A stretch of DNA of 64,000 nucleotides from Streptomyces venezuelae (lineage in GTDB: Bacteria; Actinomycetota; Actinomycetes; Streptomycetales; Streptomycetaceae), in contig NZ_CP029193.1 in the NCBI RefSeq assembly GCF_008642355.1, positions 744,001 through 808,000 of the forward strand, in the 5' to 3' direction. Below, one piece after another: positions 44,148 to 52,289 of the stretch. The notes below the pieces were generated by a model that saw only the letters and a list, made by a program, of their open reading frames with translations, made no database searches and had not been told where the DNA came from. The position numbers and the translations under genes are program-made. Every line of letters begins with the position of its first letter. Position 1 is the stretch's first letter.

Positions 44148-44609
44148 TCAGGGCCAGAAGACCACCGCGAGAGCGATGAGCGTGCCGAGGGCTGTCAGGC
44201 CTCCGATGGCTCCAAAGACGAGGGCCGCCTTGCCCGTAGGGGGACGGAGTTCCCGCCAGCCCAGTTCCTGGGCCGCTCCGCGGATCAGGCGGCGGCCGTC
44301 CGCGGAGGAGAACGAGGTCCGCTCGCTGCCGTCCAGGGAGCGGCTCCAGGTCCGGTATCGAACGCGGCCCCGCTTCACCGTGCGGGTCGATGTCCCGAAG
44401 GCGCCCCGCTCGTGGGTGCGGACGATGTCCGTCATCGTGAAGGTCTTGTCGCGCGGGTGCAGTTCGACGCGGTAGGTGTGCACCTGGGTGGTGTTGCGGC
44501 CCAGCCCCGGTACGTCCACCGTCATGTCGAAGCCGCGCCCGGTCCGCCGCAGACGGTACGACGTGTCCTCCGCGGCGGCTTGGACGCGGGCGTAGAGCGT
44601 GTCACTCAT
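44148..44609 (-). CDS. Hypothetical protein with C-terminal membrane helix, coupled to kinase
   Basis: A 153-residue protein. The first 120 residues are soluble and beta-rich (TSYRLRRTGRGFDMTVDVP, then VHTYRVELHPRDKTFTMTDIVR). A single helix (KAALVFGAIGGLTALGTLIALAVVF) ends the protein. Its ATG overlaps the stop of the Ser/Thr kinase gene as TGATG, so the two are translated together. It may be a substrate, tether or cofactor of the kinase. It ends near short direct repeats (AGGGCACTC) that separate it from lacI. No named family is recognised. Confidence 0.82.
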   Translation of the reverse strand: MSDTLYARVQAAAEDTSYRLRRTGRGFDMTVDVPGLGRNTTQVHTYRVELHPRDKTFTMTDIVRTHERGAFGTSTRTVKRGRVRYRTWSRSLDGSERTSFSSADGRRLIRGAAQELGWRELRPPTGKAALVFGAIGGLTALGTLIALAVVFWP

Positions 44610-46333
44610 CAGCAGACCGGCAGTCCGGGCAGCGGCTTGTCGTTGTCGCCGCCCTTCACGTAGACGTCGCTGACGAAGACGTTCGTGTTGCCGCTGTCGT
44701 CGTCCGTCTTGGCCCACCAGACGTTCGTCCACTGGCCGGACGTCTCGCGGCGGCCCAGGTTCTGCTGGCAGTAGAAGTAGTTGGTGCCCGCGTTCAGCGT
44801 GCCGACCCGGGCGCCGCCCGCGGTGTACGAGTTCGCCGTGCGCCACACCTCGCAGTTGTACTTGCCGCCGCCCGCCGGGTGGCAGACCGGGTCCGGCGCG
44901 GAGCCGCCCTCGGTCGGCTTGGTGGTGGCGTCGGGGCGGGACGGGGTCTTGCCGCCGTCCTTGCTCGTGTCGGCGTCCCGGTCGGAGGCGTCCTTGCCGT
45001 CCTTGCCGGTTCCGTCCCTCTTGGCGGCGTCGGCCGCGTCGTCGGACGGCTTCGTGCGCCGCTCGCGGGGCTTCTCGTCGCCCTGCCCCGACGGCTTGGG
45101 CCGCTCCGACTCGCCGCCGAGGGGACCGCTGCTGCCGTCGTCGTCGTTCGACGCGGCGCCTCCGGCTGTCGTGCCCTCCCGGGCCTGGTTGCCCTTGTCC
45201 TCCTCGCCGTTGAGGACGGCGACCGTGGCCCCGGTCGCCGCGAGGACGACCGCGACGGCAGCGGCGGCCAGAAGTGCGCGCCCGCGGCGCGGACGGCGCT
45301 GCGTGGAGCGCATCTCGGCACGGGTCTCCGCGCGGCTCGGCGCCACGGGGCTCTGCGACGTCGGAGGCGGCTGCGGCACCTCCGGCGGCGGCCCGAAGCC
45401 CGGTGGCGGTGTGCTCGGGATGCTGCGCTCCGTCGGCCCGTGGGGCGGCTGCGCGGGCGGCCCCGCGCTGCCGGGCCCCGCGGCCGCCACCTCCGCGAGC
45501 AGCAGCCGTGCCGCCTCCGCGTCGGGGCGCGCCTGCGGGTCCTTGTCCATGAGCCGGCGCAGTACGGGGGTCAGTGGCCCCGAACGCCGCGGCTCGGGCA
45601 GTGGGTCGACCACGATCGCGGTGAGCGTGGACCACGTCGACGTACGACGGAACGGCGAGGAGCCCTCCACCGCGGCGTACAGCGTGGCACCGAGGGCCCA
45701 GACGTCGGAGGCAGGGCCCGGGTCGTGTCCCTGGGCGCGCTCGGGCGCCAGGTAGTCGAGGGAGCCGACCAGCTCGCCGCTGCGGGTGAGGTGCGTGGCC
45801 GAGCCGTCGTTCGGGTCCTCCATCGTGGCGATGCCGAAGTCGGTGAGGACGACGCGGCCGCCGGTCTCCAGGAGGATGTTGCCGGGCTTCACGTCGCGGT
45901 GCAGGACACCGACGCGGTGGGCGGCAGCCAGCGCGTCCATGACCTTGGCGCCGATGTCGGCGGCTTGGCGGGGGTCGAGGGCGCCGCGGTCGCGCAGCAC
46001 GTCGTCTAGGGAGGGCCCGTCGACGAGCTCCATGACGATGAGGGGCCGTCCGTCGACCTCCGTCACGTCGTGCACGGCGACGACTCCGGGGTGGCGCACG
46101 CGCGCGGCGGCGCGTGCTTCGCGCTGCATGCGCAGGCGGAGGTCGGCCAGTTCGGGGCCTGCCGCGTCCGTATACGTACGGAGTTCCTTGACGGCGACCT
46201 CGCGGTGCAGCACCTCGTCGACGGCGCGCCACACGACGCCCATGCCGCCCCGGCCGAGCTGTGCCACGACGCGGTAGCGCCCGGCGAGGAGTCTGCCCGC
46301 CTCGCCCGTCTGTTCCTGATCCCCCGAAAACAC
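44609..46333 (-). CDS. Serine/threonine protein kinase with extracellular Cys-containing domain
   Basis: A 574-residue PknB-type kinase. Residues 18-280 are the catalytic domain: YRVVAQLGRGGMGVVW (Gly loop), VAVKEL (ATP lysine), LHRDVKPGNILL (catalytic loop), LTDFGIA (DFG) and YLAPERA. A Pro-rich segment follows, then one membrane helix (ALLAAAAVAVVLAATGATVAVL, about 352-373). Outside comes a charged Lys/Asp/Ser-rich linker and a C-terminal domain of about 90 residues with four cysteines (CHPAGGGKYNCEVW, YCQQN, LPVC), SH3-like in pattern. There are no PASTA repeats. The external domain probably senses an envelope signal. Confidence 0.93.
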   Translation of the reverse strand: MFSGDQEQTGEAGRLLAGRYRVVAQLGRGGMGVVWRAVDEVLHREVAVKELRTYTDAAGPELADLRLRMQREARAAARVRHPGVVAVHDVTEVDGRPLIVMELVDGPSLDDVLRDRGALDPRQAADIGAKVMDALAAAHRVGVLHRDVKPGNILLETGGRVVLTDFGIATMEDPNDGSATHLTRSGELVGSLDYLAPERAQGHDPGPASDVWALGATLYAAVEGSSPFRRTSTWSTLTAIVVDPLPEPRRSGPLTPVLRRLMDKDPQARPDAEAARLLLAEVAAAGPGSAGPPAQPPHGPTERSIPSTPPPGFGPPPEVPQPPPTSQSPVAPSRAETRAEMRSTQRRPRRGRALLAAAAVAVVLAATGATVAVLNGEEDKGNQAREGTTAGGAASNDDDGSSGPLGGESERPKPSGQGDEKPRERRTKPSDDAADAAKRDGTGKDGKDASDRDADTSKDGGKTPSRPDATTKPTEGGSAPDPVCHPAGGGKYNCEVWRTANSYTAGGARVGTLNAGTNYFYCQQNLGRRETSGQWTNVWWAKTDDDSGNTNVFVSDVYVKGGDNDKPLPGLPVC

Positions 46334-46427
46334 CGCTGCCCCGTTCCTGTCACGCCACGTTCTGTGGCGTACAGAGTACGGGGCAGCGGTGACCGTCAGT
46401 GTCTGCTGTTACCGACCTGGCACGCCG

Positions 46428-47720
46428 CTACTTGCCGGAGACCGTGAGGTCGCCGCGGCGCGGGCCCGCGAAACCCTGGAGGCGGGCCAGGGTGAGGCCG
46501 GTGAGGCGGGTGACCTCGCCGGCGTCGAGGGCGCCGCAGTCCAGGCCGCGCAGGAGGTAACCGGCGAGCGCCTTGGCGGTGGCGGGCTCGTCGGCGACGT
46601 CGCCGCCCTCGTGGTGGCCCGCGTAGGCGGCCAGGCGGGCGGCCGCCGCCTCGAAGCCCTCGCGGTAGAACGCGAACACGGCGGCGTAGCGCGTCGGGAT
46701 GTGGCCGGGGTGCATGTCCCAGCCCTGGTAGTAGGCGCGGGCCAGGGCGCGCCGGGTGAGGCCGTAGTGCAGCCGCCAGGCGTCGTGAACCTTCGCGGTG
46801 GAGCCGACGGGCAGGACGTTGGTGGAGCCGTCCGAGACGCGTACTCCCGTGCCGGCCGCGGCGACCTGCATGACGGCCTTGGCGTGGTCGGCGGCCGGGT
46901 GGTCGCTGGCCTGGTAGGCGGCGCTGACGTGCAGGCAGGCGCTGTAGTCGAAGGTGCCGTAGTGCAGTCCTGTGGCGCGGCCTTCGGCGGCCTGGATCAT
47001 GCGGGCCACGGCGGCGGTGCCGTCGGTCGCGAGGATGGACTGGCTGGTCTCGATCTGGATCTCGAAGCCGATGCGGCCGGGCTCGATGCCGCGGGCCTTC
47101 TCGAACTCCTCCAGGAGGCGCACCATCGCGGTGACCTGCTCCGGGTACGTCACCTTGGGCAGGGTCAGGACGAGCCCGTCGGGCAGGCCGCCGGCCTCCA
47201 TGAGGCCGGACAGGAAGATGTCGAGGGTGCGGATGCCGCGGGCGCGCACCGCCTCTTCCATGCACTTCATGCGGATGCCCATGTACGGGGCGGCGGTGCC
47301 GTTCTTGTAGGCCTCGGCGACGAGGCGGGCCGCGCGGGCGGCGTCCTGGTCCTCGTCGGCGCCCTTGTAACCGTCCTCGAAGTCGATGCGCAGGTCTTCG
47401 ATGGGCTCGCGCTCCAGTTTGGTGCGCACGCGCGTGTAGACGGATTCGGCGAGGTCGTCGCCCAGGCCGAGGACGGCGGCGAAGGAGGCGGCGTCCGGTG
47501 CGTGCTCGTCGAGCATCGCCAGGGCCTTGTCGCCCCAGGTACGGATCGAGTCGGCGTCGAACTGCTCCCCGGGGACGTACACGGTGTGGACGGGCTGGCG
47601 GGTTCCTGGGTCTCCGGGGTAGCGGCGCTCCAGCTCCGCGTCCACCGGGGCGAGGGAAGCGCTGATGCCGTCGCTGACCGCTCCGGCGAGGCTCGTCGCC
47701 ACCTTCTCTTGCTGACCCAT
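46428..47720 (-). CDS. HpcH/HpaI aldolase / citrate lyase-like protein (DUF6986-like)
   Basis: A 430-residue protein related to the CitE/HpcH TIM-barrel lyases. The visible metal/substrate segments are LRIDFEDGYKG, YMGIRMKCMEE, VLTLPKV and GFEIQIETSQSIL (Glu metal ligand), followed by GLHYGTFDYSA and VHDAWRLHYGLTRRALARAYYQGWDMHPGH. It likely cleaves or forms a C-C bond on an acyl-CoA or a keto acid. The exact substrate is unknown. ATG 47720 is preferred over GTG 47735 because GGAGG stands 8 nt before it. A TTCCG/CGGAA palindrome lies upstream, of the kind bound by IclR-type regulators. Confidence 0.82.
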   Translation of the reverse strand: MGQQEKVATSLAGAVSDGISASLAPVDAELERRYPGDPGTRQPVHTVYVPGEQFDADSIRTWGDKALAMLDEHAPDAASFAAVLGLGDDLAESVYTRVRTKLEREPIEDLRIDFEDGYKGADEDQDAARAARLVAEAYKNGTAAPYMGIRMKCMEEAVRARGIRTLDIFLSGLMEAGGLPDGLVLTLPKVTYPEQVTAMVRLLEEFEKARGIEPGRIGFEIQIETSQSILATDGTAAVARMIQAAEGRATGLHYGTFDYSACLHVSAAYQASDHPAADHAKAVMQVAAAGTGVRVSDGSTNVLPVGSTAKVHDAWRLHYGLTRRALARAYYQGWDMHPGHIPTRYAAVFAFYREGFEAAAARLAAYAGHHEGGDVADEPATAKALAGYLLRGLDCGALDAGEVTRLTGLTLARLQGFAGPRRGDLTVSGK

Positions 47721-47758
47721 TCCTGCATCCTCCACACGCTCGGTGCCGCGCCCGAAAT

Positions 47759-47773
47759 TTCCGCTTCACGGAA
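47759..47773 (-). promoter_or_regulatory. Palindrome upstream of the lyase gene
   Basis: TTCCG-CTTCA-CGGAA is a perfect 5-bp inverted repeat 39 bp before the start. IclR-family sites have this TTCCG...CGGAA form, but the regulator is not in the window. Confidence 0.4.
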
Positions 47774-47985
47774 TCAACAATCCGTATAGCGAAGTTATCC
47801 GTGACCTTCGTGCTGGTCAACACCCTCTCGCGCCGTGGACCCGCCTCCGTCGCGCCGCCGACCCGTCGCGGACCACAGGAGTTCACGCCGGTCCCGGATT
47901 CTTCTGCCGCTGTCTCAGATCCTGCTTCCGCACCCGTACGCGCGCACCTCATCCTGACCGCGCGCCCCGAACCGAAGGAGACCGT

Positions 47986-48885
47986 GTGCCGACCGACCCC
48001 CGCGTCACGCGCCGTTCCGGCCTGCGGACGGCGTTCGCCGCAGCCGCCGCGCTCCCCCTGCTCACCACCGCGCTGGCCACCGCGCCCGCACACGCCGTGC
48101 AGCGCCCGGGACGCCGACTGGAGGTCATGTCGTTCAACCTCCGCTACGCGAGCACCACGCCGCCGAACACCTGGGCCGACCGCCGCCCGGTCACCCGCGA
48201 GCTGCTGCGCCGCACCAGGCCGCACATCGTCGGCACCCAGGAAGGCCTCTACCAGCAGGTGCGGGACATCGCGGCCGACCTCGGGCCGCACTACGACTGG
48301 ATCGGCACCGGACGCGCGGGCGGCAGCCGCGACGAGTTCATGGCCGTCTTCTACGACACCCGCAGGCTCGCCCCGGTCGAGTACGACCACTACTGGCTGT
48401 CGGACACCCCGGAGATGATCGGCTCCAACACCTGGGGCGGCGGATCCATCCGCATGGTCACCTGGGTCCGCTTCCACGACCTACGGACGGACGACGAGCT
48501 GTACGTGCTCAACACGCACCTCGACAACGCGTCGCAGTACGCACGCGCGCGTGCCGCGCAACTCGTCGTCGAGCGCCTCGCCCGCCTGGACCGGTCCCTG
48601 CCGCTGCTCGTGACGGGCGACTTCAACGTGGCCGCACACAAGAACCCGGTGTACGACACGCTGCTCGGCGCCGGTCTCGTCGACACCTGGGACGCGGCGG
48701 ACCGGCGCAGCAAGGCGTACGCCACGTTCCACGGGTACAAGCCGCTCACCCCCGACGGGGACCGCATCGACTGGATCCTCGCGACACCCGGGGTGCGGAT
48801 CCACGAGGCCGCGATCAACACGTTCTCGCTGGACGGGCAGTTCCCGAGCGACCACCTGCCGGTGCAGGCGAGCCTGACGCTGTGA
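47986..48885 (+). CDS. Secreted endonuclease/exonuclease/phosphatase family protein
   Basis: A 299-residue protein. The N-terminus has a twin-arginine style signal (RRSGLRTAFAAAAALPLLTTALATAPAHA). The mature part is an EEP-fold hydrolase: LEVMSFNLRYAS (metal Asn), VGTQEGLYQQV (Glu), YVLNTHLDNASQYAR (His/Asp), LLVTGDFNVAAHKNPVY (GDFN motif), DRIDWILATPG and PSDHLPVQA (catalytic Asp-His). It is probably a secreted phosphodiesterase or phosphatase acting on nucleic acid, phospholipid or sugar phosphates. GTG 47986 has AAGGAG at 5 nt. Convergent with etfA, with a hairpin between them. Confidence 0.92.
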   Translation: MPTDPRVTRRSGLRTAFAAAAALPLLTTALATAPAHAVQRPGRRLEVMSFNLRYASTTPPNTWADRRPVTRELLRRTRPHIVGTQEGLYQQVRDIAADLGPHYDWIGTGRAGGSRDEFMAVFYDTRRLAPVEYDHYWLSDTPEMIGSNTWGGGSIRMVTWVRFHDLRTDDELYVLNTHLDNASQYARARAAQLVVERLARLDRSLPLLVTGDFNVAAHKNPVYDTLLGAGLVDTWDAADRRSKAYATFHGYKPLTPDGDRIDWILATPGVRIHEAAINTFSLDGQFPSDHLPVQASLTL

Positions 48886-48889
48886 CGCG

Positions 48890-48928
48890 CGAGGCCCCCG
48901 CGCCGCGTGGTGCGGTGCGAGGGCCTCG
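48890..48928 (+). terminator. Hairpin between convergent EEP and etfA genes
   Basis: CGAGGCCC (48890-48897) pairs with GGGCCTCG (48921-48928) around a GC-rich loop. It lies just after the EEP stop and just before the etfA stop, so it may end both transcripts. Confidence 0.6.
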
Positions 48929-48942
48929 TCGGTTCGCTGAGC

Positions 48943-49905
48943 TCAGCCCTTGCGGGACTTGACCTCTTCGGTGAGCGCCGGGACGACGTCGAAGAGGTCG
49001 CCCACGACTCCGTAGTCGACCAGGTCGAAGATCGGGGCCTCGGCGTCCTTGTTGATGGCCACGATGGTCTTCGAGGTCTGCATGCCGGCGCGGTGCTGGA
49101 TCGCGCCGGAGATGCCGGACGCGATGTACAGCTGCGGGGAGACCGACTTGCCGGTCTGGCCGACCTGGTTGGAGTGCGGGTACCAGCCGGCGTCGACCGC
49201 GGCACGCGAGGCGCCCACGGCGGCACCGAGCGAGTCGGCGAGGGCCTCGATGATCGTGAAGTTCTCGGCGCCGTTGACTCCGCGGCCGCCGGAGACCACG
49301 ATCGCGGCCTCGGTCAGCTCGGGGCGGCCCGTCGACTCGCGCGGGGTGCGCGAGACGACCTTGGTACCGGTGGCCTTCTCGGAGAACGAGACCGTGAGGG
49401 CCTCGACGGTGCCCGCGGCCGGGGCGGCCTCCACGGCGGCCGAGTTCGGCTTGACCGTGATGACCGGGGTGCCGTGGGAGACACGGGACTTGGTGGTGTA
49501 CGAGGCGGCGAACGCGGACTGCGTGGCCACCGGACCCTCGTCGCCGGCCTCGAGGTCGACGGCGTCCGTGATGATGCCGGACTTGATGCGGACCGCGAGG
49601 CGGGCCGCGATCTCCTTGCCCTCGGCGGAGGACGGGACGAGCACGGCGGCCGGGGACACGGCCTCGTACGCGGCCTGGAGCGCGTCCACCTTCGGTACGA
49701 CGAGGTAGTCGGCGAACTCGGGGGCGTCAGCGGTGAGGACCTTCACCGCGCCGTGCTCGGCGAGCGTGGCGGCGGTGGCCTCGGCGCCGGAGCCGAGGGC
49801 GACGGCGACGGGCTCGCCGACGCGGCGGGCCAGGGTCAGCAGCTCAAGGGTGGGCTTGCGGACGGCGCCGTCCACGTGGTCGACGTAGACGAGAACTTCA
49901 GCCAT
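48943..49905 (-). CDS. etfA: Electron transfer flavoprotein subunit alpha
   Basis: A 320-residue protein with the N-terminal Rossmann half (VLVYVDHVDGAVRKPTLELLTLARR) and the C-terminal FAD-binding half: VVSGGRGVNGAENF, GASRAAVDAGWYPHSNQVGQTGKSVSPQLYIASGISGAIQHRAGM and INKDAEAPIFDLVDYGVVGD. These are the textbook FAD contacts of EtfA. With EtfB it passes electrons from acyl-CoA and related dehydrogenases to the quinone pool through ETF:quinone oxidoreductase. It follows etfB by 58 bp with AGGAG upstream of the start, so they form one operon. Confidence 0.97.
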   Translation of the reverse strand: MAEVLVYVDHVDGAVRKPTLELLTLARRVGEPVAVALGSGAEATAATLAEHGAVKVLTADAPEFADYLVVPKVDALQAAYEAVSPAAVLVPSSAEGKEIAARLAVRIKSGIITDAVDLEAGDEGPVATQSAFAASYTTKSRVSHGTPVITVKPNSAAVEAAPAAGTVEALTVSFSEKATGTKVVSRTPRESTGRPELTEAAIVVSGGRGVNGAENFTIIEALADSLGAAVGASRAAVDAGWYPHSNQVGQTGKSVSPQLYIASGISGAIQHRAGMQTSKTIVAINKDAEAPIFDLVDYGVVGDLFDVVPALTEEVKSRKG

Positions 49906-49963
49906 GGGACTTCAATCTCCTGCGATTACGAAGAAGTTGGGCGGTTGAGGGGGCGACTGAAGC

Positions 49964-50749
49964 TCAGATGAACTTCTGGCCGGCGAGGAACTCAGCCAGC
50001 TGCTTGCCGCCCTCGCCCTCGTCCTTGACGATCGTCCCGGCGGTACGGGCCGGGCGCTCGGCGGCGGAGTCGACCTTGGTCCAGGCACCCTCGAGGCCGA
50101 CCTCTTCGGCGTCGATGTCCAGGTCGTCCAGGTCGAGCGACTCCACCGGCTTCTTCTTGGCGGCCATGATGCCCTTGAACGACGGGTAGCGGGCCTCGCC
50201 CGACTGGTCCGTCACGGACACGACGGCCGGCAGGGACGCCTCGAGCTGCTCGCTCGCGCTGTCGCCGTCACGGCGGCCCTTGACGACGCCGTCCGCGACG
50301 GAGACCTCGGAGAGCAGCGTGACCTGCGGGACGCCGAGGCGCTCCGCGAGGATCGCCGGCAGCACGCCCATGGTGCCGTCGGTCGAGGCCATGCCGGCGA
50401 TGACCAGGTCGTAACCGGTCTTCTCGATGGCCTTGGCGAGCACCAGCGAGGTGCCCATGACGTCGGTGCCGTGCAGGTCGTCGTCCTCGACGTGGACGGC
50501 CTTGTCGGCACCCATGGAGAGCGCCTTGCGCAGCGCGTCCTTGGCGTCCTCGGGGCCGACGGTCAGCACGGTGATCTCCGCGTCGTCCGCCTCGTCGGCG
50601 ATCTGCAGCGCCTGCTCGACCGCGTACTCGTCGAGCTCCGACAGCAGGCCGTCGACGTCGTCGCGGTCGACGGTCAGGTCATCGGCGAAGTGCCGGTCGC
50701 CGGTGGCGTCGGGCACGTACTTCACACAGACAACGATCCTCAAGCTCAC
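49964..50749 (-). CDS. etfB: Electron transfer flavoprotein subunit beta
   Basis: A 261-residue protein. IVVCVKYVPDATGD begins the adenine nucleotide-binding fold, followed by LSELDEYAVEQALQIADE, ITVLTVGPEDAKDALRKALSMGADKAVHV (AMP-binding region) and YDLVIAGMASTDGTMGVLPAILAERLG. The C-terminal recognition loop region includes YPSFKGIMAAKKKPVESLDL, which in EtfB binds partner dehydrogenases. It pairs with etfA immediately downstream. The promoter should lie in the 230-bp gap toward the flavin reductase, where a 12-bp palindrome is found. Confidence 0.97.
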   Translation of the reverse strand: MSLRIVVCVKYVPDATGDRHFADDLTVDRDDVDGLLSELDEYAVEQALQIADEADDAEITVLTVGPEDAKDALRKALSMGADKAVHVEDDDLHGTDVMGTSLVLAKAIEKTGYDLVIAGMASTDGTMGVLPAILAERLGVPQVTLLSEVSVADGVVKGRRDGDSASEQLEASLPAVVSVTDQSGEARYPSFKGIMAAKKKPVESLDLDDLDIDAEEVGLEGAWTKVDSAAERPARTAGTIVKDEGEGGKQLAEFLAGQKFI

Positions 50750-50879
50750 GCCGGCTCTCCTACTGCATCGTCTTTACTGGGCTGCTGCCTAGGCTTATGG
50801 CTACTGCCTTCTTGCAGGCAGCATAGGCGCCTGAAGCGGCGGATCCCGGTCGGGGCGGCCCGCGCTCCTCCCGAAATAT

Positions 50880-50891
50880 TACTCATGAGTA
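50880..50891 (-). promoter_or_regulatory. 12-bp palindrome upstream of etfB
   Basis: TACTCATGAGTA is a perfect palindrome in an AT-rich patch (AAATATTACTC) about 130 bp before etfB and 90 bp after the flavin reductase stop. It could bind a fatty-acid or redox regulator of etfBA, but nothing else supports this. Confidence 0.35.
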
Positions 50892-50981
50892 CACCCAGTT
50901 CATTCCCCCTGAGCAAGCGCTTTGAACTGTGACCTTCCCAACGCTCCGTAATCGGGGCGCGGCCCCCCCGAACGGGAACTT

Positions 50982-51491
50982 TCAGTCACGCAACGCGTTG
51001 AAGCGCCCGTGGTGGTACAGGAGCGGGCGGCCCTCTTCCACGCCGTCGCCGACGACCGCCTGCGCGAGCACGATGCGGTGGTCACCCGCGGGCACGCGCG
51101 CCACGATCCGGCAGACCAGCCAGGCGAGCGCGCCGTCGAGGACGGGAACCCCTTCGGGGCCCTCGCGCCAGCTCGTGGGCGGGCCGAAGCGGTCGGCTCC
51201 GCTGCGGGCGAACGTGGCGGCGAGCTCCTGCTGGTGCTCGCCGAGTATGTGGACGCCGACGTGCTCGGTCTCGGAGACCGCGGGCCAGCAGGAGGAGCCC
51301 GTGCCGATGCCGAACGAGAGCATCGGGGGCTCGGCGGAGACCGAGGCGAGCGAGGTGGCGGTGAAGCCGACGGGGCGGGAGCCGTGCGCGGCGGTGATCA
51401 CGGCCACCCCCGCGGCGTGCTGCCGGAAGACCGAGCGCAGCAGATCGGGGGTGGCGAGCCGGGGCGTGCTGAGGGCAGGCGATGCCGTCAT
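50982..51491 (-). CDS. Flavin reductase family protein
   Basis: A 169-residue FMN-binding split-barrel protein. LLRSVFRQHAAGVAVITAAHGSRPVGFTATSLASVSAEPPMLSFGIG is the family signature. It continues with FARSGADRFGPP, VLDGALAWLVCRIVARVPAGDHRIVLAQAV and the LLYHHGRFNALRD end. It supplies reduced flavin to a monooxygenase by oxidising NAD(P)H. ATG 51491 has AAGGA upstream. A short peptide gene of the cysteine-leader type lies 53 bp upstream on the same strand, which suggests sulfur-dependent control and so a link to sulfonate or organosulfur metabolism. Confidence 0.92.
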   Translation of the reverse strand: MTASPALSTPRLATPDLLRSVFRQHAAGVAVITAAHGSRPVGFTATSLASVSAEPPMLSFGIGTGSSCWPAVSETEHVGVHILGEHQQELAATFARSGADRFGPPTSWREGPEGVPVLDGALAWLVCRIVARVPAGDHRIVLAQAVVGDGVEEGRPLLYHHGRFNALRD

Positions 51492-51544
51492 GGAGTTGTC
51501 CTTCTGCCGGGAGTTGCCGGAGGTGCGAGCGGAGGCGTCGTTGC

Positions 51545-51625
51545 TCAGCACTGCGGACAGCGGGCGCTGGCGTGGCGGCCGAGGTCCACGTGGACGCGCT
51601 CGTACAGAAGGAGGTCCCGGGGCAT
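51545..51625 (-). CDS. Cysteine-type leader peptide (26 residues)
   Basis: This short frame encodes MPRDLLLYERVHVDLGRHAS followed by ARCPQC and a TGA. The R-(V)HVDLGR-x-(A/S)-SA-x-C pattern is that of the putative leader peptides found before sulfur and cysteine genes in Streptomyces and other actinobacteria. The terminal cysteines allow ribosome stalling when Cys-tRNA is scarce. It lies between the thioredoxin-like gene and the flavin reductase gene, both on the same strand, and would control the reductase downstream. The ribosome binding site is weak. Confidence 0.75.
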   Translation of the reverse strand: MPRDLLLYERVHVDLGRHASARCPQC

Positions 51626-51735
51626 GCAAGCAGGCTCGCGATAGATGGCGCGTGCAGTCAAGTCTGTTCCGGAATATGAAAGAAGGATCACTGCCGCGGA
51701 GCCGTTCCGATCGCCGTGACCTGCGCGTCGGCCCG

Positions 51736-52062
51736 TCATACGGCCTCGCCGAGCGCCGCGATCACATCGGCCTTGCGCGGCTGTCCGACGGCGCGGCGGA
51801 CCACGCGGCCCGCCGCGTCCAGGACGAGCACGGTGGGGGTCTTGAGGACGCCGAGTCGCCGTACGAGACCGAGCCGTTCCTCGGCGTCGATCTCCACGTG
51901 GGACACGCCGGGGACCATTCCGGCCACGTCCGCGAGCACTCTGCGTGTCGCCCGGCAGGGCTGGCAGAAGGCGCTGGAGAACTGTACGAGCGTCGCCCGC
52001 TCGCCCAGCCGCTCCCCGATGTCGGCCGCGCCGAGCCGCTGCCCGGCCCCCTGTTCCCGCAC
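51736..52062 (-). CDS. Thioredoxin-like protein
   Basis: A 108-residue protein. GTG 52062 is chosen because GGAGG stands 5 nt before it and the product then matches thioredoxin length. The active site is QFSSAFCQPCRATRRVLADV (CxxC with Gln-Pro in place of the usual Gly-Pro), followed by VEIDAEERLGLVRRLGVLKTPTVLVLDAAGRVVRRAVG, which includes the cis-Pro loop (KTPT). It should reduce disulfides in the cytoplasm. It stands upstream of the leader peptide and flavin reductase, in line with a sulfur/redox theme. Longer starts lack a ribosome binding site. Confidence 0.87.
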   Translation of the reverse strand: MREQGAGQRLGAADIGERLGERATLVQFSSAFCQPCRATRRVLADVAGMVPGVSHVEIDAEERLGLVRRLGVLKTPTVLVLDAAGRVVRRAVGQPRKADVIAALGEAV

Positions 52063-52289
52063 GTGCGCCTCCGCCCTCGTCAGTCCTGCACCAATGCGCT
52101 CCCCAGTACAGCGTTCATGCGCCCCCGAATGATTCCGACGTGACGAGAATCTCCCGCATACGCGGCACCAAGGCTGGTCACCCGTCCGTTGATGGGGCAC
52201 GATCTGCGCAACGCCGAAAAACCTACGGCTGCGTAACTTGATGCCGGGACCCCCCTCCCCAGGCAGAAAACGAAGGGCCCTTCCCACCC

